NCBI GenBank assembly: GCA_020832405.1
Contig: JAFIET010000022.1
Span: forward strand, 1-43,382
Reading direction: 5' to 3'
Length of the DNA: 43,382 nt
DNA from: Balneolales bacterium
GTDB taxonomy: Bacteria; Bacteroidota; Rhodothermia; Balneolales; Cyclonatronaceae
Both the position numbers and the translations under genes were made by a program. The notes below the pieces were generated by a model that had not been told where the DNA came from, did not search any database, and saw only the letters and a list, made by a program, of their open reading frames with translations. Shown here one piece after another: positions 7,261 through 15,606 of this stretch. Positions within the stretch are counted from its first letter, which is position 1; every line of letters starts with the position of its first letter.

Positions 7261-9756
7261 TTAAAAGGTGTAGCGGATGCCAAAATTCGTGGTGCGGGGC
7301 GGATACCAGTTGTTCGGGTTCAGGATCCACTCCTCTGACTGCGGACGCAGCGTGAACTCATCGGGCCGGCCGGTATCGGTGTACACGTTGCGCACGTTGC
7401 GGCGGTTCGTGAGATTGGTGACGTTCGCGAAGACCGCGACCTGCTGCGACCCGGAAATCCGGAAGCTGCGGCTGGCAAAAAGGTCGATGTTGTAGGTGAA
7501 GGGCTGACGCTCGCTGTTACGCTCCACAAAGCCGATGTCGCGGCCGGTTGGCGTGTACGGGAAGCCGGATGCACCGCTGATAACGAGCCCGATAATGGTG
7601 TTGGCCAGCGGGCGCAGATTGAAGAGCTGCGGGCCGTCGTTTTCGCTGAATTCGAGATTGGCGCGCACATTGAAGAGGTGCCGCTGATCGAAGTTCAGGA
7701 AATACAGGCGCGTATCGGGGATGCGGCGCGGGAAGCCCTCAAGCTCGGAACTTGCGCTGCCCTTGGCGATCGAGTAGGTGTAGGAGCCGAGCACGTCGAG
7801 GTTGCGGGTGAGGCGAAGGTCGGCGCTGAGCTCGAAACCGCGGACGTTGGCGTAGGCCTCGTTCACAAAAAAGGAGTACGAAGTGAAGGCCGGTCGCCCG
7901 TTCACGAGCTGCCCCTGTGCCACGTACTCGGTGCCGATCAGGCCGCGGATATCTTTATAATAGGCCGATAGGGTGACCGCCGCGCGCTCCGAAAACTGAT
8001 GAATGAGGCCGAACTCGTAGGCGGTTGTGCGCTGCGCATCGAGGTCGGGTGAGCCGAAAAGCGGCTCCCGCGTGCCGAATTCATAGAAGTTGTTCTCGAA
8101 AATGAAGCGGTAATCCGGGTTCTGGAAAAAGCGGCCGTAGCTGAAACGCAGGATGGAGCTGGCCGAAATCGGATGCGAAATACCGATGCGGGGGCTCAGC
8201 TGATAGATGGGGCTTGAGCTGACCTCCGACTCCGGCCGCAGCGGATCGGCCCGGAAGTTGCTCCGCTGATTCGCGAAATCGAAGCGAAGGCCGATGTTGA
8301 GCACGAAGTTATCCTGCTCGATTTTATCCTGAATGAAGACCGCGCCCTCGTACGGCCGCTGTCCGCTTACATCCGTGATGTAGGGCTGCACGGCCTGAAT
8401 GTTGATGATTTCGAACCAGTCGATGTTAAACTGCTGAAACTGAAGCCCGGCCTTAATTTCGTGCGTGTTGTTGGGCGCCCAGATGAGGTCCGTGCGGAAG
8501 TTGACGGTGCTCGTTGTGGTTTCCTCACGGGAGGTGGGATCGGCTGAGCTGTAAAATTCGCCGACAAATGTAGGGTTACGGAAAGTTACGGATTGCTGAT
8601 AATCTTCGATGGGTTTGCTCAGCCCGCGGAAATAATCCTGCCGGAAATAGCTGAGCGTGGCGTTCAGTGCCATCCGGCTGCCGAGCGCCTGCGTGAGCTG
8701 CACCATGCCCTGAAAACTTTCCGATTCCTGAATATTCCAGCTGTCGGGGATGTATTTATAGGCGTGATTGTAGGTCTGCCAGTTTTCCTGCGAATAGCGG
8801 CCGGAAAAGTTGAGCTTGGTACCGGGTATGGGGCGCCAGGTGAGCTTGCCGAAAGCGTTGTAGCCGTTGTCGTACCCGAAGGGCGTGAAGGGCGTTTCGT
8901 CGTAGCGCTCGGCGGAAATCAGAAAGGAAAGGCGGTCGCGGATGATGGGTCCGTCGAGGCGGAAGCTGTAAAGGTTGCTCGCCGGACGGCCGAACAGCGA
9001 ATCGGACTGCTCGTTGATGAAGCCGAAACTCTGATTTACCTCGGCGAGTCCGCGGTAGGTGTTGCCGCCTTCGCGGGTTGTGATGTTGATGACGCCCGAC
9101 ATCGCATTGCCGTACTCGGCATTGAAGGTGCCGGAAAGCAGGGTAAGCTCTTCGATGATATCGTTGCCGAGGTTGGTGGCTACGGAACCACTGACCGGGT
9201 CGCGCACCATCACGCCGTCGATCATGAAGGCGACTTCATTCGAGCGCCCCCCGCGGATGTTGAACGACCGTCGGCCTGCAGAAACGACGCCGCTTTGCAG
9301 TGCAACGACATCCGAAAAATTCTGAACGGGCAGGTTCTTGATCTGATCGCCGGAGACGGACTGCCGGGTCGCGGTTTCATCCTTTCGGATGAGCGGCTGC
9401 TCGGCTATTACCACAACTTCTTCCCCCGCTATGCCGCCGTCAGGATCCATCGCAATATTAATTGTAGTGGTGAGATCGGTACGAACCACTACTTCCTGAA
9501 TAATCTGGGTCTGATACCCGATGTAGGTCACCCGCAGGGTATAGGTGCCGGGTCGCACATTCAGAATAATGTACTCGCCCTGCAGGTTCGTTGAGGCACC
9601 CTGCGCGGTTTCGATGATGAAAACATTGGCGCCGATCAGCTCCTCCCCGGTCCGGGCGTCGGTGATCCGGCCGGCAATTTTGTCGGCGAAGGCCGTTTCT
9701 GTTGCGGCACACAGCAACAGGAAAAGGCTCAGAAAAAGAATGCGTTTCATGGGCAT
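7261..9756 (-). CDS. TonB-dependent receptor with carboxypeptidase-regulatory-like N-domain
   Basis: 831 residues (a second ATG two codons on is equally possible). Signal peptide to about residue 24; CarboxypepD_reg-like Ig fold about 26-108 (GRITDARTGEELIGANVFI, GTYTLRVTYIGYQT); plug about 120-235 (NLPVQNFSDVVALQSG, FNIRGGRSNEVAFMIDGV); then a beta-barrel to the C-terminal YTF. The domain order matches Bacteroidota receptors that import large substrates, but no SusD partner follows; the next gene is a T9SS-sorted protein instead. It is the first gene of the six-gene operon. The leader contains a hairpin, AGGATGACAGCATCC on the minus strand at 9841-9855, resembling one before the 11163 gene. 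Substrate unknown; the downstream peptidases point to peptides or a polypeptide polymer. Confidence 0.93.
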   Translation of the reverse strand: MPMKRILFLSLFLLLCAATETAFADKIAGRITDARTGEELIGANVFIIETAQGASTNLQGEYIILNVRPGTYTLRVTYIGYQTQIIQEVVVRTDLTTTINIAMDPDGGIAGEEVVVIAEQPLIRKDETATRQSVSGDQIKNLPVQNFSDVVALQSGVVSAGRRSFNIRGGRSNEVAFMIDGVMVRDPVSGSVATNLGNDIIEELTLLSGTFNAEYGNAMSGVINITTREGGNTYRGLAEVNQSFGFINEQSDSLFGRPASNLYSFRLDGPIIRDRLSFLISAERYDETPFTPFGYDNGYNAFGKLTWRPIPGTKLNFSGRYSQENWQTYNHAYKYIPDSWNIQESESFQGMVQLTQALGSRMALNATLSYFRQDYFRGLSKPIEDYQQSVTFRNPTFVGEFYSSADPTSREETTTSTVNFRTDLIWAPNNTHEIKAGLQFQQFNIDWFEIINIQAVQPYITDVSGQRPYEGAVFIQDKIEQDNFVLNIGLRFDFANQRSNFRADPLRPESEVSSSPIYQLSPRIGISHPISASSILRFSYGRFFQNPDYRFIFENNFYEFGTREPLFGSPDLDAQRTTAYEFGLIHQFSERAAVTLSAYYKDIRGLIGTEYVAQGQLVNGRPAFTSYSFFVNEAYANVRGFELSADLRLTRNLDVLGSYTYSIAKGSASSELEGFPRRIPDTRLYFLNFDQRHLFNVRANLEFSENDGPQLFNLRPLANTIIGLVISGASGFPYTPTGRDIGFVERNSERQPFTYNIDLFASRSFRISGSQQVAVFANVTNLTNRRNVRNVYTDTGRPDEFTLRPQSEEWILNPNNWYPPRTTNFGIRYTF

Positions 9757-9840
9757 TGATGGTGGGAATCAGGTCAAATCATACAGATCTAAACAGCGCA
9801 ACCGGGCCGTAACGGGTCGCGGCAGGTGCCGGAAGGTTTG

Positions 9841-9855
9841 GGATGCTGTCATCCT
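9841..9855 (-). promoter_or_regulatory. Leader hairpin of the TonB receptor operon
   Basis: On the minus strand AGGATGACAGCATCC folds as ggatg/catcc, 85-100 bases before the receptor start. A near-identical sequence lies in the leader of the 11163 gene (11203-11218). Confidence 0.35.
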
Positions 9856-9876
9856 AAAAAAACTCCCGCGCATCAG

Positions 9877-9918
9877 AAAAAAAATCGCGCCGCCGGACAG
9901 CATTCAACCGGCGGCGCG
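9877..9918 (-). terminator. Rho-independent terminator of the 9976-11163 gene
   Basis: A perfect 11-bp GC-rich stem, cgcgccgccgg (9886-9896) with ccggcggcgcg (9908-9918), has an 11-base loop. On the minus strand it is followed by eight T residues (9877-9884). It sits between the T9SS protein gene and the receptor operon, so any transcript joining them would depend on read-through. Confidence 0.85.
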
Positions 9919-9975
9919 GTAGTATTCGATCAATCAATCATTTTGTAAATCAACGAACTGATCAGGGTACGGGTG

Positions 9976-11163
9976 TTACTTCATGAGGGTCATGCTGCGG
10001 GTCATGGTCTGACCGCCTGCCTGCAGGCGGTACAGGTACACCCCGGAGGAGAGGTTAGCAGCATCGAAACCGAAGGTGTGCGTGCCGGCGCTGAGCCGCT
10101 CATTTACGAGCACGGCAACCTGACGCCCGAGCATGTCATAAACCGTGAGGCTTGCATGGCCGGCTTCTTCCAACGCGAAGCGGATGTTAGTCGTCGGGTT
10201 GAAGGGGTTCGGGTAATTCTGCTCAAGGGCGATACGCACCGGAGCGTCGGGGCCTTCAGGACCAACGGAAACGGGATCGCCGATAATGCCGAGGTCTTCG
10301 GCTTTTGCAATAGCTGCATCGAGGCGGTCGTCAACATCATCAAGATCCGGACCGTGCGTGAAGGCAATCCAGACGTAGGCGGTATCGCCGGTCGCGATGT
10401 TGGAAACGTCCCCAAAATTCATGAATGCCCAGCCGCCGTCGGGTCCTGCTGTGATGGAGCTTGTCGGGAAGTCTTCTTCAACCATGATATCCCATCGGGC
10501 GAAGTCACGGGCGTTGTCGCGCGCCGGATCGGTACTGTCGTACTCGTCGAAATCCATCAGTACCACTCCAACCGGATCGGCGGTAAGTGCCTGAATGCCA
10601 ATGGCTGCATTGTTATTGAAAATGTACAGACGCTCCGAGGCAGCATCCCACTCCAGCGTTTCGCCACCCCATTCTTCAAAAATCTTGGCGCGCAGCAGGG
10701 CTGTGAGCTTAAACTCATTCTCCGCCTGACGCACAACGCCAAGCCGGGCAAGGCCATAGACTTCATCTTTAAATAGGCGCACGAGGGTGTGCACTTCAAT
10801 GTCGAAAGGCGGATTGCTGCGGAAGGAATTATCCATGAGCAGCTCGCGGAAATACATCACGTCGCCTTCACCGGCATAGTACACCGTATCGATGAGGTTG
10901 ATATCCGGATCGTCGTTTGGGTTCCACACATAATTGCTGTTAAAACCGACCATCTGATAAAAGCGGTCTATCACTTTATCGTCGAAGGAATCCCAGCGGC
11001 CGTCGCCGCCGTCGTAGGTTTGGATGCGCCCGAAAGCGTTGGTGGTTGTTACAAAAGCGAAAGTAGAGTCGTTGTGCGGGAAGAACTGCGCTTCGGCTAT
11101 ATCAGCCAGCATCAGCGTGAACCCGAATACAGCAAGCACGGCAGTTTGTATCAGATGTTTCAT
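9976..11163 (-). CDS. Secreted protein with T9SS type A sorting domain
   Basis: 395 residues. Signal peptide MKHLIQTAVLAVFGFTLML to about AEAQ (residue 26). Residues about 27-300 form an unrecognised domain rich in Asp and aromatic residues, with repeated strand-like segments (e.g. DGGDGRWDSFDDKVIDRFYQ, GPDGGWAFMNFGDVSNIATG). The last ~80 residues are a textbook T9SS type A sorting domain starting LEQNYPNPFNPTTNIRFAL, with SSGVYLYRLQAGG near the end. It should be exported to the cell surface by the type IX machinery. It lies upstream of the receptor operon in the same direction but has its own terminator, and is preceded by a palindromic operator and leader hairpin. No enzyme motif was seen in the central domain; function unknown beyond surface export. 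Confidence 0.87.
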   Translation of the reverse strand: MKHLIQTAVLAVFGFTLMLADIAEAQFFPHNDSTFAFVTTTNAFGRIQTYDGGDGRWDSFDDKVIDRFYQMVGFNSNYVWNPNDDPDINLIDTVYYAGEGDVMYFRELLMDNSFRSNPPFDIEVHTLVRLFKDEVYGLARLGVVRQAENEFKLTALLRAKIFEEWGGETLEWDAASERLYIFNNNAAIGIQALTADPVGVVLMDFDEYDSTDPARDNARDFARWDIMVEEDFPTSSITAGPDGGWAFMNFGDVSNIATGDTAYVWIAFTHGPDLDDVDDRLDAAIAKAEDLGIIGDPVSVGPEGPDAPVRIALEQNYPNPFNPTTNIRFALEEAGHASLTVYDMLGRQVAVLVNERLSAGTHTFGFDAANLSSGVYLYRLQAGGQTMTRSMTLMK

Positions 11164-11202
11164 AGAATGGTTCCGTCAGATTGGTTGGTGTTAAGTCGTG
11201 TT

Positions 11203-11218
11203 AGGATGATGACATCCT
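11203..11218 (-). promoter_or_regulatory. Leader hairpin before the T9SS protein gene
   Basis: On the minus strand AGGATGTCATCATCCT folds with aggatg/catcct, about 40-55 bases before the ATG at 11163. It matches the leader hairpin of the receptor operon (AGGATGACAGCATCCC) apart from three bases. Confidence 0.4.
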
Positions 11219-11225
11219 GAAATAA

Positions 11226-11242
11226 AGAAATAAATTTCTCAT
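11226..11242. promoter_or_regulatory. Second, imperfect operator-like inverted repeat
   Basis: The sequence agaaat-aa-atttct, followed by cat, resembles the perfect palindrome at 11254-11273. Its centre is 31 bp away, close to three helical turns, as expected for two sites on the same DNA face. Confidence 0.4.
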
Positions 11243-11253
11243 ATTCAACAAAT

Positions 11254-11273
11254 AATGAGAAATATTTCTCATT
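11254..11273. promoter_or_regulatory. Perfect 20-bp palindromic operator candidate
   Basis: The core tgagaaatatttctca extends to a perfect 20-bp palindrome in the divergent space between the T9SS gene (minus, ATG at 11163) and rlmN (plus, ATG at 11379). AT-rich TGA...TCA palindromes are typical of homodimeric regulators, including RpiR-type proteins; linking it to the MurR/RpiR protein of this cluster is inference. Confidence 0.55.
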
Positions 11274-11378
11274 TTGATTCAGGGTGATGTGTCCCTTGCC
11301 TTTGAGCTGCGTTTGAGGGCAGAAGGAAGTCCGGCTTTGGTACCCCGCATCTCCCTCCTTTTTTGTATCTTAAGCGCT

Positions 11379-12518
11379 ATGAAAATTTCCGAAACTCCCC
11401 TCTCTCCTGCCACGGCAACGGATGAACTTCCGGCCCTCAAAACCAATCTGAAAACCCTCAGCCGGGCTCAGCTGTCCGATTTCTGCCGTGAACGCGGCCT
11501 GAAGCGGTTCCGCGCCGATCAGCTCTTTCAGTGGATGTATCAGAAAGATGTGCGCGATTTCCACGAGATGACCAACCTGCCCAAAACGCTGCGGGATGAG
11601 CTTACCGAAACGGCCTTAGTCGGCACCATTGATCCGGCTTCACAGCAGCGCTCGGCCGACGGCACCATCAAGTTTCTGTTCCGACTTGCCGACGGGCATA
11701 AGGTCGAAGCCGTGCTGATCCCCGATTTCGAAGACGACGGCTCGGCAAAACGGCTCACGGTCTGCGTGAGCTCACAGGTCGGCTGCGTGTTCGGCTGCTC
11801 GTTCTGCGCAACCGGCAAAATGGGCCTCCTCCGAAACCTGAGTCCGGGGGAAATTGTGGATCAGGTTGTGAAAATCAATACCGTTTCGGAGGAAACCTAC
11901 GGGAAGGGCATCACCAACATCGTGTATATGGGGATGGGCGAGCCGCTGCACAACTACAGCGCGGTTACCGAATCGGCCGCGATTATCTGCGACGAAAAAA
12001 GCCTGGGGCTGTCGCCGAAACGTATCACCGTATCAACGGTTGGGCTCACCAAGCAGATTCAGAAGCTCGCTGACGAGCAGCAGCCGTTCAGGCTTGCGAT
12101 TTCCCTGCACGCGGCAAGCGATGAAAAGCGGGATAAAATTATGCCCATCAACAGCTCCCTCAACCTGAAGGCCCTCAAAGATGCGGTGCAGTATTATCAT
12201 CAGAAAACGGAGATGCCGGTAACCTATGAGTACCTGCTCTTCGATCAGTTCAACGACACGGCTGAGGACGCGAAGCGGCTTGCGCGCATCTCGAAATGGG
12301 CGCCGAGCAAGATCAATATCATCATGTATAATAATGTGGCCGGTGTGGAGCTGCTGCGTGCGCGTGAAGAGCGCCTCGATGCGTTCATGCGCGCCCTGCG
12401 CGATCAGCATGTTAGGGCGACCGTGCGACGCAGCCGCGGCGACGATATCGACGCCGGCTGCGGACAGCTCGCCATACGCGAGGGCGCCCCGAAAGGCAAA
12501 ACGATCCGGAAGGACTGA
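11379..12518 (+). CDS. rlmN: Dual-specificity 23S rRNA/tRNA adenine-C2 methyltransferase RlmN
   Basis: 379 residues from the ATG at 11379; the frame is open upstream to 11274 but that extension is not family-like. This radical-SAM enzyme methylates C2 of A2503 in 23S rRNA and A37 of some tRNAs. The cluster motif VGCVFGCSFC supplies Cys136, Cys140 and Cys143 for the 4Fe-4S centre. Cys129 (LTVCVSSQ) and Cys361 (DIDAGCGQL) correspond to the two catalytic cysteines, Cys118 and Cys355 in E. coli RlmN. MGMGEPLHNY (184-193) is the SAM-binding GEP motif. The presence of all catalytic residues favours RlmN, and there is no sign of the antibiotic-resistance relative Cfr. It is transcribed away from the T9SS gene. 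Confidence 0.95.
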   Translation: MKISETPLSPATATDELPALKTNLKTLSRAQLSDFCRERGLKRFRADQLFQWMYQKDVRDFHEMTNLPKTLRDELTETALVGTIDPASQQRSADGTIKFLFRLADGHKVEAVLIPDFEDDGSAKRLTVCVSSQVGCVFGCSFCATGKMGLLRNLSPGEIVDQVVKINTVSEETYGKGITNIVYMGMGEPLHNYSAVTESAAIICDEKSLGLSPKRITVSTVGLTKQIQKLADEQQPFRLAISLHAASDEKRDKIMPINSSLNLKALKDAVQYYHQKTEMPVTYEYLLFDQFNDTAEDAKRLARISKWAPSKINIIMYNNVAGVELLRAREERLDAFMRALRDQHVRATVRRSRGDDIDAGCGQLAIREGAPKGKTIRKD

Positions 12519-12783
12519 TCAAAAAAAAGGATTCCTGTCAGGTTCATTTTACCTGACAGAAATCCTTTACAGAAGGCCCGCATTCCGAATGTATGATCAG
12601 AAAGTTGCTCGCACCGGGCTTCAAATCAGAATGCTATGACCGGGCATAAGAAGTTAATGCGGGGCTGTGAAAAACCGAAGACGTAAAAATACGTCTCCGG
12701 GCTTTGCAGTGCGGTGTGAGGGTTCAAACTCAATAACACGAAAAGGCAACCCAAACTTCAGGATTTCGGGTCACGGCTACAGA
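12519..12783. other. Convergent intergenic region
   Basis: Besides the hairpin at 12521-12568 it holds a second stem-loop at 12675-12700 (ccgaagacgta-aaaa-tacgtctccgg, one G.T mismatch). No gene was seen. Confidence 0.6.
12521..12568 (-). terminator. Long hairpin between rlmN and the oxidoreductase gene
   Basis: Arms 12526-12543 and 12551-12568 form an 18-bp stem with one mismatch and a 7-base loop. Only on the minus strand is it followed by a run of eight T (12521-12528), so it can terminate the leftward oxidoreductase transcript. It begins 8 bases after the rlmN stop and may also protect that mRNA. The stem contains the palindromic core cctgtcagg, seen again at the window's right end. Confidence 0.65.
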
Positions 12784-13740
12784 TCACATTCTGATTACGA
12801 TTTTACCTTTGGTGTGCAGGGTTTCGATCTGCTGCAGGGCATCAGCAGCCTCGTTGAGCGGGTAGGTTTTGGAAACGTGGATTTTCAGCTTCCCGGCATC
12901 GGTAAGTCGGGCGAGTTCTTCGAGCTGCGGGGCGTTGGGCTCCACGAAAACGTACTGAAACTTCACATCATCCCGGCGCTCCGGCTTGCTGTTGGTTATG
13001 GAAACGAGATATCCGCCCTGCTTCAGCAGCTGATGCGTTTTTGTGAGCACATCCCCGCGCGAGCAGTCGTAAATCAGATCGAGGGGGCCGCCCGCTGCTT
13101 TTTCGATATCAACGGCAATATCAGCGGTATGGTAGTCGATGCAGGCATCCGCGCCAAGCTCCTGCATGAAAGCATGGTTGGCGCTGCTTGCCACGGCAAT
13201 CACCTTCGCGCCGGCATTTTTGGCCAGCTGAATGGCTACCGACCCAACCCCGCCTGAGGCGCCGATAATAAGTACCGTCTGACCAGCTTCGAGTTTACCG
13301 GCATCAAAAAGCGACTGCCAGGCTGTGAGTCCCACAAGCGGAATGCCTGCGGCTTCCTCAATGCTCACTGAGGCCGGCGCCGCAGCGACATACGCTTCGG
13401 AGAGGCTGATGTATTCCGCAAAAGTGCCGTGCTGAATTTCGGGGCGTCGCGCATAGGCGAACACGGCATCCCCCTTTTTGAAGCGGCGGGCCGCATGTCC
13501 CGTTTCTTCAACCACACCGGCTACATCCCAGCCGGGGATAAGCGGGAACTTACAGGGAAACGCATCTTTCAGCATCCCCCGCACCGTGTAAGCGTCAACG
13601 GGGTTCACCCCGGCGCCCTTCACCCTGATCAGCACTTCCCCTTCCCCTGCCGAAGGTTTGGGCAATTCTCCCACTTTGACAGGTTTTTCTTCCGGACTTC
13701 CGAATGCCTCGTAATAGGCTGCTTTCATTTTGGTACTCAT
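12784..13740 (-). CDS. NADP-dependent medium-chain oxidoreductase (quinone-reductase-like)
   Basis: 318 residues. N-terminal GroES-like fold (GEVLIRVKGAGVNPVDAYTVRG, then PLIPGWDVAGVVEETG) and C-terminal Rossmann fold with LIIGASGGVGSVAIQLAK around residues 151-168. The catalytic and structural zinc cysteines of alcohol dehydrogenases are absent, so it belongs to the zinc-independent quinone oxidoreductase (QOR/Zta1-like) branch. These enzymes use NADPH to reduce quinones or alpha,beta-unsaturated carbonyls and often serve in detoxification; the substrate here cannot be read. It is monocistronic and convergent with rlmN. A purine-rich AAGAGAA lies just before the ATG. Confidence 0.9.
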   Translation of the reverse strand: MSTKMKAAYYEAFGSPEEKPVKVGELPKPSAGEGEVLIRVKGAGVNPVDAYTVRGMLKDAFPCKFPLIPGWDVAGVVEETGHAARRFKKGDAVFAYARRPEIQHGTFAEYISLSEAYVAAAPASVSIEEAAGIPLVGLTAWQSLFDAGKLEAGQTVLIIGASGGVGSVAIQLAKNAGAKVIAVASSANHAFMQELGADACIDYHTADIAVDIEKAAGGPLDLIYDCSRGDVLTKTHQLLKQGGYLVSITNSKPERRDDVKFQYVFVEPNAPQLEELARLTDAGKLKIHVSKTYPLNEAADALQQIETLHTKGKIVIRM

Positions 13741-14138
13741 AAATGGTTCTCTTAATTATGATGAATAATGGATTCTGCAAGACTGAATTAGCTGTTACAA
13801 CAACCAAATTCGGCTGAATGGTTCAGCAGATGTCTTTTGCCGGATTTACGCCGTCTCATGCCGGCCTCCGGTTCGCTCCTCATCATTCCTGCAGCCAGCC
13901 GCTTTAAAAGCGCTTCGATTTATGCTATCCAAATACTAATTTGTTGATATTCAGGCATTTATAAAACTACGGGGCGGGGCGGGTTCTGTATTTCCCAAAT
14001 AAAATGGTATTTTTGGATTGATTTGAACCGCTTTGTACTGAAACGGTGTTTGAGAGTTTTTGGGAAAATTAGCAGTGAATTAACCTCACCAATAAATCGC
14101 TTTATTTTTTAAAGCTAAAAGGAGTTCAGACACTTATC
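13741..14138. other. Divergent intergenic region upstream of pnt genes
   Basis: About 400 bp without a credible gene, between two divergent genes, and therefore expected to hold both promoters. AT-rich stretches occur at about 13920-13970 and 14000-14110, but no promoter match is good enough to assign. An AAGGAG sequence at about 14118-14123 lies some 15 bases before the GTG start of pntAA, a long spacing. Confidence 0.5.
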
Positions 14139-15278
14139 GTGATTATCGGAATTGTGAAAGAAACAAGACCCGGTGAAACAAGGGTAGCCTTTAATCCGGA
14201 AACGGCTGCCAAATGGGTCAGCAAAGGACTGGAAGTGCGGGTCGAAAAAAATGCCGGACTCGCCTCATTCTTCACGGATGAAGCCTACAAAGAGGCCGGA
14301 TGCGTGATTACAGATGATGCCGTTACCGGAGCCGACATCATCCTGAAAGTAAACCGCCCCACCGATGCCGAGCTTGCAAAGATGAAGCCCGGCAGCCTTT
14401 TCGGCGGATTCCTGTGGCCCGCGCAGAACCGCGAGCTTGTTGACGCCCTCCTCAAAGCAGAGATCACCGCGCTCGGCATGGAATCCGTGCCCCGTATCTC
14501 CCGCGCACAGAAAATGGATGCGCTATCCTCTATGAGCTCCATTGCCGGCTACAAGGCCGTGCTGATCGCCGCCGACGCGCTGGCCAAATACATGCCCATG
14601 ATGATGACCGCCGCCGGCACCATCGCGCCCGCCAAGGTGCTCGTGTTAGGCGCCGGAGTTGCCGGCCTTCAGGCCATTGCTACGGCCAAACGCCTCGGCG
14701 CAGTCGTTGAGGCCTTTGACGTGCGGGCCTCAGTAAAAGAGCAGGTCGAAAGCCTCGGCGCAACATTTGTTGACGTGCCCCTTGCTGAGGAAGATCAGCA
14801 GGCCGAGACCGCCGGCGGATACGCCAAAGAGCTATCCGAAGCAAGCAAAAAACTGCAGGAAGAAGCCATTCAGGAGCGCGTAAAGCAGTCCGACATCGTG
14901 ATCAGCACCGCACTCATCCCCGGTAAAAAAGCGCCGCTGCTCATCCGGGCATCCGCTGTTGAGGGCATGAAGCCCGGCTCCGTGATTGTGGACCTTGCCG
15001 CTGAGCAGGGCGGCAACTGTGAGCTTACACAGGCCGACCAAATGACCGAAATCCACAACGTGCGCATATTCGGGCCTACCAACATCACCGCTGCCCTGCC
15101 GCTGCATGCGAGTCAGCTGTACGCCCGGAACCTGAACAACCTGCTGGAGCTCGTTGTAAAAGACGGCGCCCTCAGCCTGGATTTCGAAGACGAAGTGGTA
15201 AAAGGCAGCACCGTTACCCATCAGGGTGAGGTCGTGAGCCCCTTCGTGCGCTCGCAGCTTGGCCTGAGCGCTTCCTGA
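14139..15278 (+). CDS. pntAA: NAD(P) transhydrogenase subunit alpha part 1 (PntAA)
   Basis: 379 residues, GTG start (MIIGIVKETRPGETRVAF is the standard family opening). This is the soluble NAD(H)-binding domain I of the proton-translocating transhydrogenase, with the Rossmann motif VLGAGVAGLQAIATAKRLGA and the conserved stretch SRAQKMDALSSMSSIAGYKA around the nucleotide pocket. The enzyme couples the proton gradient to hydride transfer from NADH to NADP+. The alpha polypeptide is split: domain I here, and three membrane helices on the next gene, as in Rhodospirillum rubrum. The three genes form an operon with a terminator after pntB. Confidence 0.95.
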   Translation: MIIGIVKETRPGETRVAFNPETAAKWVSKGLEVRVEKNAGLASFFTDEAYKEAGCVITDDAVTGADIILKVNRPTDAELAKMKPGSLFGGFLWPAQNRELVDALLKAEITALGMESVPRISRAQKMDALSSMSSIAGYKAVLIAADALAKYMPMMMTAAGTIAPAKVLVLGAGVAGLQAIATAKRLGAVVEAFDVRASVKEQVESLGATFVDVPLAEEDQQAETAGGYAKELSEASKKLQEEAIQERVKQSDIVISTALIPGKKAPLLIRASAVEGMKPGSVIVDLAAEQGGNCELTQADQMTEIHNVRIFGPTNITAALPLHASQLYARNLNNLLELVVKDGALSLDFEDEVVKGSTVTHQGEVVSPFVRSQLGLSAS

Positions 15279-15312
15279 GTTACCTGACATTCTAACACCC
15301 TTACTTTCCGAT

Positions 15313-15606
15313 ATGGAATCTCTGATTTTCAACCTTTTCATTTTTGTGCTGGCCTGTTTCGTGGGGTTTGAGGTCATCTCAAAAGTACCGACAACCCTGC
15401 ACACCCCGCTGATGAGCGGGGCCAACGCCATCTCCGGCATCACCCTTGTAGGGGCGCTCGCCATTGCAGGCTCCGGCTCGGGCACTACGGCAACCATCAT
15501 CGGTTTCCTGGCCATCGTTTTCGCAACCATTAATGTGGTGGGCGGATTTATGGTGACCGACCGCATGCTCGAAATGTTCAAGAAAAAGAAGGAGGATGAA
15601 GCCTGA
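15313..15606 (+). CDS. pntAB: NAD(P) transhydrogenase subunit alpha part 2 (PntAB)
   Basis: 97 residues made almost entirely of three hydrophobic helices (about 4-22, 36-57, 60-82) followed by a charged tail, FKKKKEDEA. The segment SKVPTTLHTPLMSGANAISGI is the family signature. It supplies the alpha part of the membrane domain II that carries the proton path. It starts 34 bp after pntAA, and its TGA stop shares a base with the pntB ATG (TGATG), indicating coupled translation. Confidence 0.95.
   Translation: MESLIFNLFIFVLACFVGFEVISKVPTTLHTPLMSGANAISGITLVGALAIAGSGSGTTATIIGFLAIVFATINVVGGFMVTDRMLEMFKKKKEDEA

Noticed and set aside
8593-9594. Open frame (333 codons) on the plus strand
   Set aside because: Antisense to the plug and barrel of the TonB receptor.
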